DNA from: Micromonospora sp. CB01531
GTDB lineage: Bacteria > Actinomycetota > Actinomycetes > Mycobacteriales > Micromonosporaceae
Assembly: GCF_001905095.1 (NCBI RefSeq)
Contig: NZ_LWLS01000058.1
Location: 93,638 to 157,637 of the forward strand
Reading direction: 5' to 3'
Length of the DNA: 64,000 nt
Of the stretch, positions 41,448 to 48,801 are shown piece by piece. The notes beneath the pieces were generated by a model. That model was not told the DNA's origin, made no database searches, and saw nothing but the letters and a program-made list of their open reading frames with translations. The translations under genes and the position numbers were made by a program. Numbering within the stretch: the first letter of the stretch is position 1; each line of letters starts with the position of its first letter.

Positions 41448-43010
41448 ATGCCGCGCGTGGAGCTACCGCCCGCCCTGCTCGCCGCCCGCGTCGCCGCCGC
41501 CCCCGACGCGCCGGCGCTCGCCGACGAGGCAGGCGCCCTCAGCTGGGACGGGCTGGCGCGCCGGGTCAACCGGTGGACGGGCCTGCTCGCCGGGGCAGGG
41601 GTCGCCGCCGGCGACGCGGTCGCGCTGATGCTCGGCAACCGCCGGGAGGCCGTGGAGGCGCTGCTGGCCTGCCTGCACGCGGGCGTTACCGCGGTGCCGG
41701 TGAACTGGCACCTCACCCCGCCGGAGGTGACGTACCTGCTGGAGGACTCCGGCGCCCGGCTGCTCCTGGTCGACCCGCCCCGGGCAGAGGTGGGCGCCAA
41801 GGCGGCGGCCGAGGCGGGCACCGTGCGAGCGCTGGTCACCGGCGACCGCGGCGCGTACGGCCTTGCCGCGGCGGAGCCGGCGCTCGCGGCTCTCGACCCG
41901 CACGCCCCACCGATGGCGCAGCAGTGCGGGCAGCTGATGATCTACACCTCGGGCACCACCGGACGGCCCAAGGGCGTGCTGAACGGGCTGTTCGTCACCG
42001 GGGCGCCGTTCGAGCGGGTCACCCGCCTGCTGCACTACGCCACCGGCACGCTCGGCGTGCCCACCGACGGCCGGGTCCTGCTGGTCGGGCCCTGGTACCA
42101 CTCCGCCCAGCTGTTCTTCGCGCTGCTGCCTCTGCTCAACGGGGCCGCACTGGTGCTGCGGGAACGGTTCGACCCCGTCGCGACGCTGGCCACCATCGAC
42201 GCCGAGCGGATCACCGAGTGTCATCTCGTGCCGACCCAGTTCGTGCGGATGCTGCGCCTCGACGAGGCCAGCCGGGCCGGCTTCTCGGGGGCCAGCATGC
42301 GCCGGATCTGGCACGGCGGGGGCGCCTGCCCGCCTGACGTCAAGCGCCGCATGATCGACTGGTGGGGCCCGGTGCTGGTCGAGTATTACGCGGCCACCGA
42401 GGGGGGAGTGGTCACCCTCATCGACTCGGCCGACTGGCTCGCCCACCCCGGCAGCGTCGGGCGGGCCGTGCCGCCGAACCAGATCCTCGTCGTCGACGAC
42501 GACGGCCGCGAGCTCGGCCCGCACCAGCGGGGCCGGATTTTCATCCGTCGGCCCGGCCGCGGCTTCCGCTACCACAACGCTGCGGAGAAGACGCGCGCCG
42601 CGCACCTCGCGCCGGGGGTGTTCACGTACGGCGAGGTGGGGCACCTCGACGACGACGGCTACCTGTACCTCACCGGCCGCGCCCAGAACATGATCGTTTC
42701 GGGGGGCGTGAACATCTACCCGGCCGAGGTCGAGCAGGTACTGCTGCGGCACCCGCAGGTTCACGACGCCGTCGTGCTCGGCGTCGCCGACGACGAGTAC
42801 GGCGAGCGGGTGGCCGCCGTCGTCGAGTGGAAGCCGGGCGGGGGGCAACGGTCCTGGTCGGCGCTCGACGCCCACTGTCGGCGCCACCTGGCCGGGTTCA
42901 AGGTGCCCCGCTGCTGGCGGTCGGTCGACGCCGTCCCGCGCGAGCCGACCGGCAAGGTCCGCCTCGACCAGTTGCGCACGCTCTGCGGGGACGACCGATG
43001 GGAGCTCTGA
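41448..43010 (+). CDS. acyl-CoA synthetase (ANL superfamily)
   Basis: This 520-residue ligase has MIYTSGTTGRPKGVLNGL, GPWYHSAQLFFALLPLL, EYYAATEGG, YGEVGHLDDDGYLYLTGRA and a C-terminal REPTGKVRLDQLR with the catalytic lysine. It belongs to the FadD-like CoA ligases rather than NRPS A domains and would activate a free carboxylic acid for the thiolase/ACAD route or for ACP loading. ATG start 2 bp after the aldolase stop. Confidence 0.9.
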   Translation: MPRVELPPALLAARVAAAPDAPALADEAGALSWDGLARRVNRWTGLLAGAGVAAGDAVALMLGNRREAVEALLACLHAGVTAVPVNWHLTPPEVTYLLEDSGARLLLVDPPRAEVGAKAAAEAGTVRALVTGDRGAYGLAAAEPALAALDPHAPPMAQQCGQLMIYTSGTTGRPKGVLNGLFVTGAPFERVTRLLHYATGTLGVPTDGRVLLVGPWYHSAQLFFALLPLLNGAALVLRERFDPVATLATIDAERITECHLVPTQFVRMLRLDEASRAGFSGASMRRIWHGGGACPPDVKRRMIDWWGPVLVEYYAATEGGVVTLIDSADWLAHPGSVGRAVPPNQILVVDDDGRELGPHQRGRIFIRRPGRGFRYHNAAEKTRAAHLAPGVFTYGEVGHLDDDGYLYLTGRAQNMIVSGGVNIYPAEVEQVLLRHPQVHDAVVLGVADDEYGERVAAVVEWKPGGGQRSWSALDAHCRRHLAGFKVPRCWRSVDAVPREPTGKVRLDQLRTLCGDDRWEL

Positions 43011-44278
43011 AGGACATGCCAGCCACGCAGTCGGCCCCGCCGGCCCCGGTCGACATCGCCCACCCCGCGACCTACGCCGGCGGGGTGCCGCACGAGGAGT
43101 TCGACCGGCGCCGCCGCGAGGAGCCGGTCGGGTGGGTGCCGGAGCCGGCGCTGTGGCGGCACAGCTCGGCCGGCCGCATCCAGCAGCGGGGTGCCGGGTT
43201 CTGGGCGGCGACGACCCACGAGGCGGTCGTGGAGGTGTCCCGGCAGCCCGAGGTGTTCTCCTCCGCGCTGCGCGGGGCGTTCCTGCACGACCCGCGCACC
43301 CCGGCGGACCTGGAATTCATGCGCCAGCTGCTGGTGAACATGGACGCCCCGCAGCACGTGCGGATCCGCCGCCTGGTGACCTCGGTGTTCACCCCGCGCG
43401 CCGTGCGCTCGCTCGCCGACACCGTCACCCGGCACGCCCGGGACCTCATCGAGGCCGTGCGCCGGCGGGACACGTTCGACGCGGTCACCGACCTGGCGGC
43501 GGAACTGCCCCTGCTCGTGCTCGCCGACCTGCTGGGCATGCCTCGCGGCGACCGGCATCTGCTGTACCGCTGGAGTAACAACCTGGTCGGCTTCGACGAC
43601 CCGGAGTACGGCGGCGGCGACGTCGAGGTCTACCGGCAGACGTTCGCGGAGGCGTTCCAGTACGCGCTGGCCGTAGCCGTACGGCGACGGGCCGCGCCCC
43701 GCGACGACCTGATCAGCCTGCTCGCCACCGCCGAGGTCGACGGGCGGCGGCTGACCGACCGGGAGTTCTGCCAGTTCTGGCTGCTGCTGGTGGTCGCCGG
43801 CAACGAGACGACCCGCCACCTGATCTCCGGCGCCCTGCACCTGCTGCTGCACGACCAGGCGCTACGCCGGCGCTGGCTCGGCGCGCCGCTGTCCACCGCC
43901 ACCGCCGTCGACGAGTTCCTCCGGGTGGTGACCCCGATCATGCAGTTCCGCCGGACCGCCACCCGGGACGCCACCCTGGCCGGCACAAAGATCGCCGAGG
44001 GCGACAAGGTCGTCATGTTCTACGTCTCCGCCAACCGCGACGCCGCGGTCTTCGCCGACCCCCATCAGGTGGACCTGGAGCGGGCCCCCAACCCGCACCT
44101 CAGCTTCGGCATGGGCCCGCACTTCTGCCTGGGCGCCCACCTGGCGCGGATGGAGATGGCCGCGCTGCTCGACGCCGTCGTCCCGCACCTTCCCCGACTT
44201 GCCACCACGGGCCCGGTCGTCCGACTGGAGTCCAACTTTGTCAACGGCATCAAGTCGATGCCTGTGGGCTGGACCTGA
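42998..44278 (+). CDS. cytochrome P450
   Basis: This 426-residue P450 has LLVVAGNETTRHLISG (I-helix), DEFLRVVTP (ExxR) and FGMGPHFCLGAHLARMEM (heme cysteine). The layout resembles actinobacterial P450s that hydroxylate terpenoid, steroid or fatty side chains, and it is more distant from the two P450s in the left part. The ATG at 42998, with GGGGA upstream and a 13-nt overlap with the ligase gene, is preferred; an in-frame ATG at 43016 is also possible. Confidence 0.88.
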   Translation: MGALKDMPATQSAPPAPVDIAHPATYAGGVPHEEFDRRRREEPVGWVPEPALWRHSSAGRIQQRGAGFWAATTHEAVVEVSRQPEVFSSALRGAFLHDPRTPADLEFMRQLLVNMDAPQHVRIRRLVTSVFTPRAVRSLADTVTRHARDLIEAVRRRDTFDAVTDLAAELPLLVLADLLGMPRGDRHLLYRWSNNLVGFDDPEYGGGDVEVYRQTFAEAFQYALAVAVRRRAAPRDDLISLLATAEVDGRRLTDREFCQFWLLLVVAGNETTRHLISGALHLLLHDQALRRRWLGAPLSTATAVDEFLRVVTPIMQFRRTATRDATLAGTKIAEGDKVVMFYVSANRDAAVFADPHQVDLERAPNPHLSFGMGPHFCLGAHLARMEMAALLDAVVPHLPRLATTGPVVRLESNFVNGIKSMPVGWT

Positions 44279-44312
44279 GATCCAGGGCCGGACCAGCGGA
44301 GAGGAGAGCTCG

Positions 44313-44993
44313 ATGTCCCTCAACGAACGGCTGCGAGAGTACAAGTCCCGCCAGGAGGCGGGTGAGGTGCCACCGATCACGCCAGCCCACCTCGAGGTGA
44401 TCTACCGGGAGGCGCACGCACTGGCCGCCTCGGGCGCCGAGGACCGGGTGCTGAAAGTGGGCGCGCCGTTCCCGTCCTTCGAGCTGCCCGACGAAAACGG
44501 CGAGCTCATCTCCTCCGCCGACCTGTTGTCCCGGGGGCCGCTCGCGGTGGTCTTCTACCGGGGCGTCTGGTGCGACTACTGCAACTTCGAGCTGGAGGCG
44601 CTAGAGGAGGTCTACCCGCGGATCAAGGAACTCGGCGCCGACCTGGTGGCCATCTCGCCCGTCACGATGCCCCTGCTGCGCGCGGCCATCCGCCGCAACA
44701 AACTCTCGTACCGAATCCTCAGCGACCGGGGCAACGTCTACGCCGCGCGGTTCAACCTGACCTACACCATGAACCAGGACCTGCTCGACGTGTGGGGCAG
44801 CTTCGGGATGGACTTCTCGAAGATCAACGGCGACGACAGCAACAGCATGACGATGCCGGGGGTGTTCCTCGCCGACACCGACGGCGTGCTGCGCTTCGCA
44901 ACGGCGTACGCGCGCCACTGGGAGCGAACGGAGCCGGCCGACCTGCTCGCGGCCATCGAACGCCTGAGCCCGGATCGCTCGGTCCGGTCCTGA
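44313..44993 (+). CDS. peroxiredoxin-like protein (AhpC/TSA family)
   Basis: This 226-residue thioredoxin-fold protein has VGAPFPSFELPDENGELIS and the redox motif FYRGVWCDYCNFEL (CxxC). It also has GVFLADTDGVLRFAT near the end. Stand-alone members are often annotated peroxiredoxin-like and reduce peroxides or disulfides. In this cluster it could protect or reduce a thiol-containing intermediate. ATG start with GAGAGGAGA upstream, 34 bp after the P450 stop. Confidence 0.82.
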   Translation: MSLNERLREYKSRQEAGEVPPITPAHLEVIYREAHALAASGAEDRVLKVGAPFPSFELPDENGELISSADLLSRGPLAVVFYRGVWCDYCNFELEALEEVYPRIKELGADLVAISPVTMPLLRAAIRRNKLSYRILSDRGNVYAARFNLTYTMNQDLLDVWGSFGMDFSKINGDDSNSMTMPGVFLADTDGVLRFATAYARHWERTEPADLLAAIERLSPDRSVRS

Positions 44994-45059
44994 CCAGCGT
45001 CACCGGTCGCGTCGCCACCTTGCGCCGGGTGGCGGCGCGACCCTCGCGAAGGGGGAAAC

Positions 45060-46388
45060 ATGCATCTCAACGTGTTCACCGAATGCTCGCCGTCGCCCCA
45101 GTTCGTCGGCATGTGGCGCGCGCCCGGCGACGCCACCGGCACCGGCTACCGGTCGCTGGACTACTGGGCTGCGGTCGCCCGGCGGCTGGAGGCCGCCTGC
45201 GTCGACGCGCTGTTCTTCGCCGACATCCACGGCACCTACGACGTCTACCAGGGGTCGTGGGCGACCGCGGTCCGGCACGCCGTGCAGATCCCCTCGATCG
45301 ACCCGGTGCCAGTCGTCGCGGCGGCGGCGATGGCGACCACCGACCTGGGCTTCGCGGTCACGTACTCCACCACCTACCACCAGCCGTACGAGTGCGCCCG
45401 GCTGTTCTCCACGCTCGACCACCTCACCCGGGGCCGGATCGGCTGGAACATCGTCACCTCGTATCTGCGCTCGGCCACCGACAACGGGCTCGGCGAATAT
45501 CTGGACCACGACCTGCGCTACGACCGGGCCGACGAGTACCTCGAGGTGGTCCGCGCGCTCTGGGAGCGCAGCTGGGACGACGGCGCGGTGGTCCGCGACA
45601 CCGATGCCGACGTCTTCACCGACCCGTCGCGGGTGCGCGCGATCGACCACCGGGGCGACTGGTTCACCGTGCGCGGGCCGCACCAGTGCGAGCCGTCCCC
45701 GCAGCGCACACCCGTGCTGTACCAGGCGGGCGCGTCGGGCCGGGGGATGGCGTTCGCCGCCCGGCACGCGGAGGTGATCTTCCTGACCATGGCCGATCCC
45801 CAGAGTGGGGCCGAGACGGTCCGGCGGCTGCGCCAGCGGGTGGCCGACGCGGGACGCGACCCGCGCGGCGTGCGCGCCCTACAGGGCACGATGGTGATGG
45901 TCGGCGCCGACCGGGCGGACGCGAAGCGCAAGGCGGCGCAGTACCACGACCTGTGGAGCCCGGAGGGGCAACTGGCGAAGTGGTGCGGCTGGATGGACAT
46001 CGACCTGGCCGCGTATCCGGAGGAAACTCCGGTCGACGAGGTGAAGAACCAGGGCAGCCAGTCGTTCCTGGGTTTCCTGCGCGGGCTGAGCCCCGAGCGG
46101 TCGTGGACCATCGGCGACGTGCGGTACCTGGTGTCCCGTCCCCGGCGGGCCCGCCGGGACGCGCCGATGACCCTGTTCGGCACGGCCGAGGAGATCGCCG
46201 ACCGGATGGAGCAGTGGCTGGAAGTCGCCGACGTCGACGGCTTCAACCTGATCCCCTGCAGCCCCTCGGACGGCCTTGGTGACATCTGCGACCTGCTCGT
46301 CCCGGAGCTGCAACGGCGCGGCATGTTCCGCACCGCCTACCGGGAGGGCGAGACGCTGCGGCAGCGCTACTTCGGCCCGGACGCCTGA
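45060..46388 (+). CDS. FMN-dependent monooxygenase (NtaA/SnaA/DszA family, LLM)
   Basis: This 442-residue luciferase-like protein opens MHLNVFTECSPSPQFVGMW. It has GRIGWNIVTSYLRSATDNGLG, a strong signature of the NtaA/SnaA/DszA flavin monooxygenases, and YQAGASGRGMAFAARHAEVIF. These enzymes use reduced FMN for oxygenation next to N or S, or for imine oxidation, as in pristinamycin IIA. It could oxidise the thiazoline ring or an amine. ATG start with AGGGGGAA upstream. Confidence 0.88.
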   Translation: MHLNVFTECSPSPQFVGMWRAPGDATGTGYRSLDYWAAVARRLEAACVDALFFADIHGTYDVYQGSWATAVRHAVQIPSIDPVPVVAAAAMATTDLGFAVTYSTTYHQPYECARLFSTLDHLTRGRIGWNIVTSYLRSATDNGLGEYLDHDLRYDRADEYLEVVRALWERSWDDGAVVRDTDADVFTDPSRVRAIDHRGDWFTVRGPHQCEPSPQRTPVLYQAGASGRGMAFAARHAEVIFLTMADPQSGAETVRRLRQRVADAGRDPRGVRALQGTMVMVGADRADAKRKAAQYHDLWSPEGQLAKWCGWMDIDLAAYPEETPVDEVKNQGSQSFLGFLRGLSPERSWTIGDVRYLVSRPRRARRDAPMTLFGTAEEIADRMEQWLEVADVDGFNLIPCSPSDGLGDICDLLVPELQRRGMFRTAYREGETLRQRYFGPDA

Positions 46389-46390
46389 CG

Positions 46391-46414
46391 GCCCAGCGCG
46401 GACGGCGCGTGGGC
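46391..46414 (+). terminator. imperfect hairpin with T-rich tail
   Basis: GCCCAGCGC (46391-46399) pairs with GCGCGTGGGC (46405-46414) with one bulge, followed shortly by ATTTT. It lies between the two convergent LLM genes. Confidence 0.45.
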
Positions 46415-46448
46415 GCTTCCACGTATTTTGGTAGCCAGTCGTTTGTGG

Positions 46449-47516
46449 TCAGTGGGGCTCGCCAGTCGCTGACGGCTCGGCGAGCAGGTCGCGCAGCCGC
46501 TCGACGAGGCGCAGCCTGTCCCGGTGCGTGCGGGCCAGCGGGGTGACGTTGAGGGTGCTCACCCCCGCCTCTCGGTACGCGGCCAGCCGCTCGGCCACCC
46601 AGGAGGCGGGCCCGATCAGGCAGGTGCCCTCCACCAACTCCGCCGGCACCGCCTCGGCCGCCGCTTCTCGTCGCCCGGTCAGGTACAACTCCTGCACGGT
46701 GCGGGCCGCCGCGCCGAACCCGTACCGCGCCGCGAGGGTGTTGTAGAAGTTTGCGCCCACCGCGCCCATGCCCCCGAGATAGAGCGCCAGCTCCTGCCGG
46801 GCCAGCCGGCGCAGGTGGGTGACGTCGTCGCCGATCGCCAGCAGGGCGTTGACGTTCACGTCGAGCGGCCCGAGCGACGGATCGCGCCGCCCGGCGCCGC
46901 GGGCGAGGCTCTCGCCCCACACAGCGGCCGACCGCTCGGGGTAGAAGAAGGCCGGCTGCCAGCCCTCCGCCAACTCCGCGGCCAGCTCGACGTTGCGCGG
47001 CCCGATGGCGGCGAGGGTGATCGGGATCCGTTCCCGGACCGGCTTGTTGATCAGCTTGAGCGGTCGGCCCAGGCCGGTGCCCTGGTCGGCGGGGAGCGGG
47101 ATGCGGTAGTGGGTGCCCTGGTGGACCAGCCGCTCCCGACGCCAGACCCGTCGGCAGACGTCGATCACCTCGCGCGTCCGGGCGACGGGCGCGTCGAACG
47201 GCACGCCGTGGAACCCCTCGATGACCTGCGGGCCGGAGGTGCCCAGGCCGAGGGTGAACCGGCCCGATGAGACGTGGTCGAGCCCGGCGGCCGTGGTGGC
47301 GATCAGCGCCGGGGTGCGCGTGTACAGCTGCATCACCCCGGAGGCGATCCCCAGCCGCCGGGTCCGTCCGGCGATGAACCCCAACTGGCTGACGGCGTCG
47401 AACGTGTACAGCTCGGCCACCAGCACCAGGTCCAGGCCCGCCTGCTCGAAGTCGACCAGCTCGTCGGCGATGTCGGTGACGCCGGCGCGATAGTTGAGAG
47501 GCATGCCCAGCCGCAT
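46449..47516 (-). CDS. F420-dependent LLM-class oxidoreductase
   Basis: This 355-residue TIM-barrel protein has MRLGMPLNYRAGVTDIADEL, GLDLVLVAELYTFDAVSQLGF, HVSSGRFTLGLGTSGPQVIEGFHG-type segments and ITLAAIGPRNVELAAELAEGW. This matches the F420-dependent branch of the luciferase-like family. Such enzymes reduce enones or imines, or oxidise alcohols, with F420. It is convergent with the preceding LLM gene and marks the right edge of the cluster. ATG start at 47516. Confidence 0.86.
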   Translation of the reverse strand: MRLGMPLNYRAGVTDIADELVDFEQAGLDLVLVAELYTFDAVSQLGFIAGRTRRLGIASGVMQLYTRTPALIATTAAGLDHVSSGRFTLGLGTSGPQVIEGFHGVPFDAPVARTREVIDVCRRVWRRERLVHQGTHYRIPLPADQGTGLGRPLKLINKPVRERIPITLAAIGPRNVELAAELAEGWQPAFFYPERSAAVWGESLARGAGRRDPSLGPLDVNVNALLAIGDDVTHLRRLARQELALYLGGMGAVGANFYNTLAARYGFGAAARTVQELYLTGRREAAAEAVPAELVEGTCLIGPASWVAERLAAYREAGVSTLNVTPLARTHRDRLRLVERLRDLLAEPSATGEPH

Positions 47517-47874
47517 CGGCGACGCTCCCGAAGTCGTATGTATGAGTATGTGCAAGCCTTCCTACGTCATCCCGAAGGGTTTCCACAAGTTCCGGCGCCG
47601 GTGTGCGTCTGCTGCTCGGCCGTCGCCGCTGACTCCGCCTCGGGCAGCGGGCGCGGCCTGCACTCGCCGGCCACGACGTTGCGCTCACCCCGATCGCTGT
47701 GAGTTCCGGCAGCCGGTCGACGTGGGGCGACGCGGGTCCGAGCAGACAGAACCGGTCGACGATCAGGTGGGCCGCCTCCTCGTGTTCTCTAGGGTTTACC
47801 AGTCTTAGCTAGTATCTACGGGTGAGGATGTGGTTTCCTCTACGTGTGCTGTGCCGGGCGGAAGGTGGGCCGAC
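47517..47874. other. 358-bp divergent gap between the cluster edge and the Crp-type gene
   Basis: This stretch must hold leftward promoters for the LLM gene and rightward promoters for the Crp-type regulator. I see AT-rich patches at 47530-47560 and 47790-47820 but no palindrome matching the one at 48553. The part at 47686-47790 looks like a gene remnant (separate entry). Confidence 0.5.
47686..47790 (-). pseudogene. remnant of an LLM-class oxidoreductase C-terminus
   Basis: The minus strand reads EHEEAAHLIVDRFCLLGP, then HVDRLPELTAIGV. This is the pattern seen near the C-terminus of F420-dependent LLM enzymes (IVDRFC-LGP...H..RL.EL...GV). The sequence then loses resemblance, and there is no start or upstream domain. 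It is probably a leftover of a duplicated LLM gene. Confidence 0.35.
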
Positions 47875-48552
47875 GTGACACAAGCCGAACCCCTGCCGAG
47901 GCTCCACATCTCGGATCTCCGGGCGCTGACCGGGCGAGTGCCCGGGGCCGCGCTGATCGAGCTCTCCCGCAACGATCACATCTACCGTGCTGGATCACCC
48001 GATGCCCACGTCTACGTCGTCGAGCGCGGCCAGGTGAAAACCCAGATGGTGGCCGCGAGCGGCAAACGCTGCCTGCTCTCGGTGCACGTGGCGGGTGACC
48101 TGTTCGGCGAGACCGCCCTGCTCGGACTGGAGCGGCTGGAGTCCGCGATCGCGTTGACCCGTACCGTGTTGCGGCGGATTCCGGCAGCGCGCGCCGCCGC
48201 TGTGCTGGCCGCCGAAGGCTCCGCCGGCGCACTCGCGCGTCACCTCAGCATCCGCCTGCAGCACCAGCAGAAGGTGGTGGCGGACATGGTGACGATGCCG
48301 AGCGAGCTGCGCCTCGCGGTGTGCCTGCAGGATCTGGCCGAGCGCTTCGGCCGGCGCGGCCCGTGTGGCACCCGGGTGGACATCGCCCTCACCCAGGAGG
48401 ACCTGTCCGAGATGGTCGGCACCACGCGGACCCGAGTCGGCCAGTTCCTCAAGCGATTCCGCGAACTGGAAATGGTGGATTTCACCCCTCGGTCACATTT
48501 GACGGTGCACGAGGAGCGCCTTTCCGAGTGGATTTCGGCCGCAGCGCATTGA
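47875..48552 (+). CDS. Crp/Fnr-family transcription regulator
   Basis: This 225-residue protein has a cyclic-nucleotide-binding-like beta-roll (ELSRNDHIYRAGSPDAHVYVVERGQVKTQ, with HVAGDLFGETALLG as the PBC-like segment) and a C-terminal helix-turn-helix ALTQEDLSEMVGTTRTRVGQFLKRF. No FNR-type cysteine cluster is seen. GTG at 47875 is chosen because GGAAGG lies 9 bp upstream; a GTG at 47830 is in frame. Its stop (TGA at 48550-48552) abuts an 18-bp palindrome upstream of the small-peptide gene, which suggests it controls that operon and perhaps itself. Confidence 0.85.
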   Translation: MTQAEPLPRLHISDLRALTGRVPGAALIELSRNDHIYRAGSPDAHVYVVERGQVKTQMVAASGKRCLLSVHVAGDLFGETALLGLERLESAIALTRTVLRRIPAARAAAVLAAEGSAGALARHLSIRLQHQQKVVADMVTMPSELRLAVCLQDLAERFGRRGPCGTRVDIALTQEDLSEMVGTTRTRVGQFLKRFRELEMVDFTPRSHLTVHEERLSEWISAAAH

Positions 48553-48570
48553 CTGCTCATTAGTGAGCAG
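48553..48570. promoter_or_regulatory. 18-bp palindrome, candidate Crp-type operator
   Basis: CTGCTCA-TTAG-TGAGCAG is a perfect 7+7 bp inverted repeat starting at the base after the regulator stop codon and ending 62 bp before the peptide ATG. A TTGACT hexamer overlaps its left end (48549-48554), so bound protein could control a promoter. It is short for a terminator and has no U-tract. Confidence 0.5.
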
Positions 48571-48632
48571 ACTGCCGGGCGGGCAACGGTAGAAGATGCC
48601 TTGCAACAGCTCACTCGTAAGGGAGGTTAGCC

Positions 48633-48710
48633 ATGAAGAAGCTTGTTGTTCGCAAGCTGGAGCCGATCAAGACCAGCGCCGCCGCGGACTGCGTTCCGTC
48701 CGCCGCCTGA
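48633..48710 (+). CDS. 25-residue peptide, candidate RiPP precursor or signal peptide
   Basis: This 25-codon gene has a strong ribosome site (GGGAGG, 48621-48626) 6 bp before the ATG. The peptide has a basic, hydrophobic N-terminal half (MKKLVVRKLEPIK) and a small C-terminal half ending TSAAADCVPSAA with a single cysteine. The split between a leader-like basic part and a short core-like end, plus the next gene (a PqqD-like domain fused to a membrane protease), is what a minimal ribosomally made peptide system would look like. No known precursor family is recognised with certainty. The product could be a cleaved, possibly cysteine-modified peptide or pheromone. Confidence 0.65.
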   Translation: MKKLVVRKLEPIKTSAAADCVPSAA

Positions 48711-48723
48711 CAAGGCCCGATCA

Positions 48724-48764
48724 TCGGCGGGAACCGGCGCGAGCGGTCGCCCGGTTCCCGCCGA
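48724..48764 (+). terminator. strong hairpin between peptide and protease genes (partial terminator/attenuator)
   Basis: TCGGCGGGAACCGG (48724-48737) pairs perfectly with CCGGTTCCCGCCGA (48751-48764), a 14-bp stem with a 13-nt loop, without a U-tract. It lies 14 bp after the peptide stop. Such hairpins often make a precursor transcript more abundant than its processing enzymes. Confidence 0.6.
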
Positions 48765-48801
48765 GCGCCGTCTGCATCGCAGAAGTGGAAGGGATCACCC
48801 C

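Noticed and set aside
47875..48552. FNR-type oxygen sensor
   Set aside because: No N-terminal cysteine cluster for a 4Fe-4S centre is present; only the general Crp/Fnr fold is supported.
48643..48801. Upstream extension of the protease frame starting near 48643
   Set aside because: The extension would overlap the peptide gene and the hairpin in another frame, and the ATG at 48802 has its own ribosome site directly before the PqqD-like domain.
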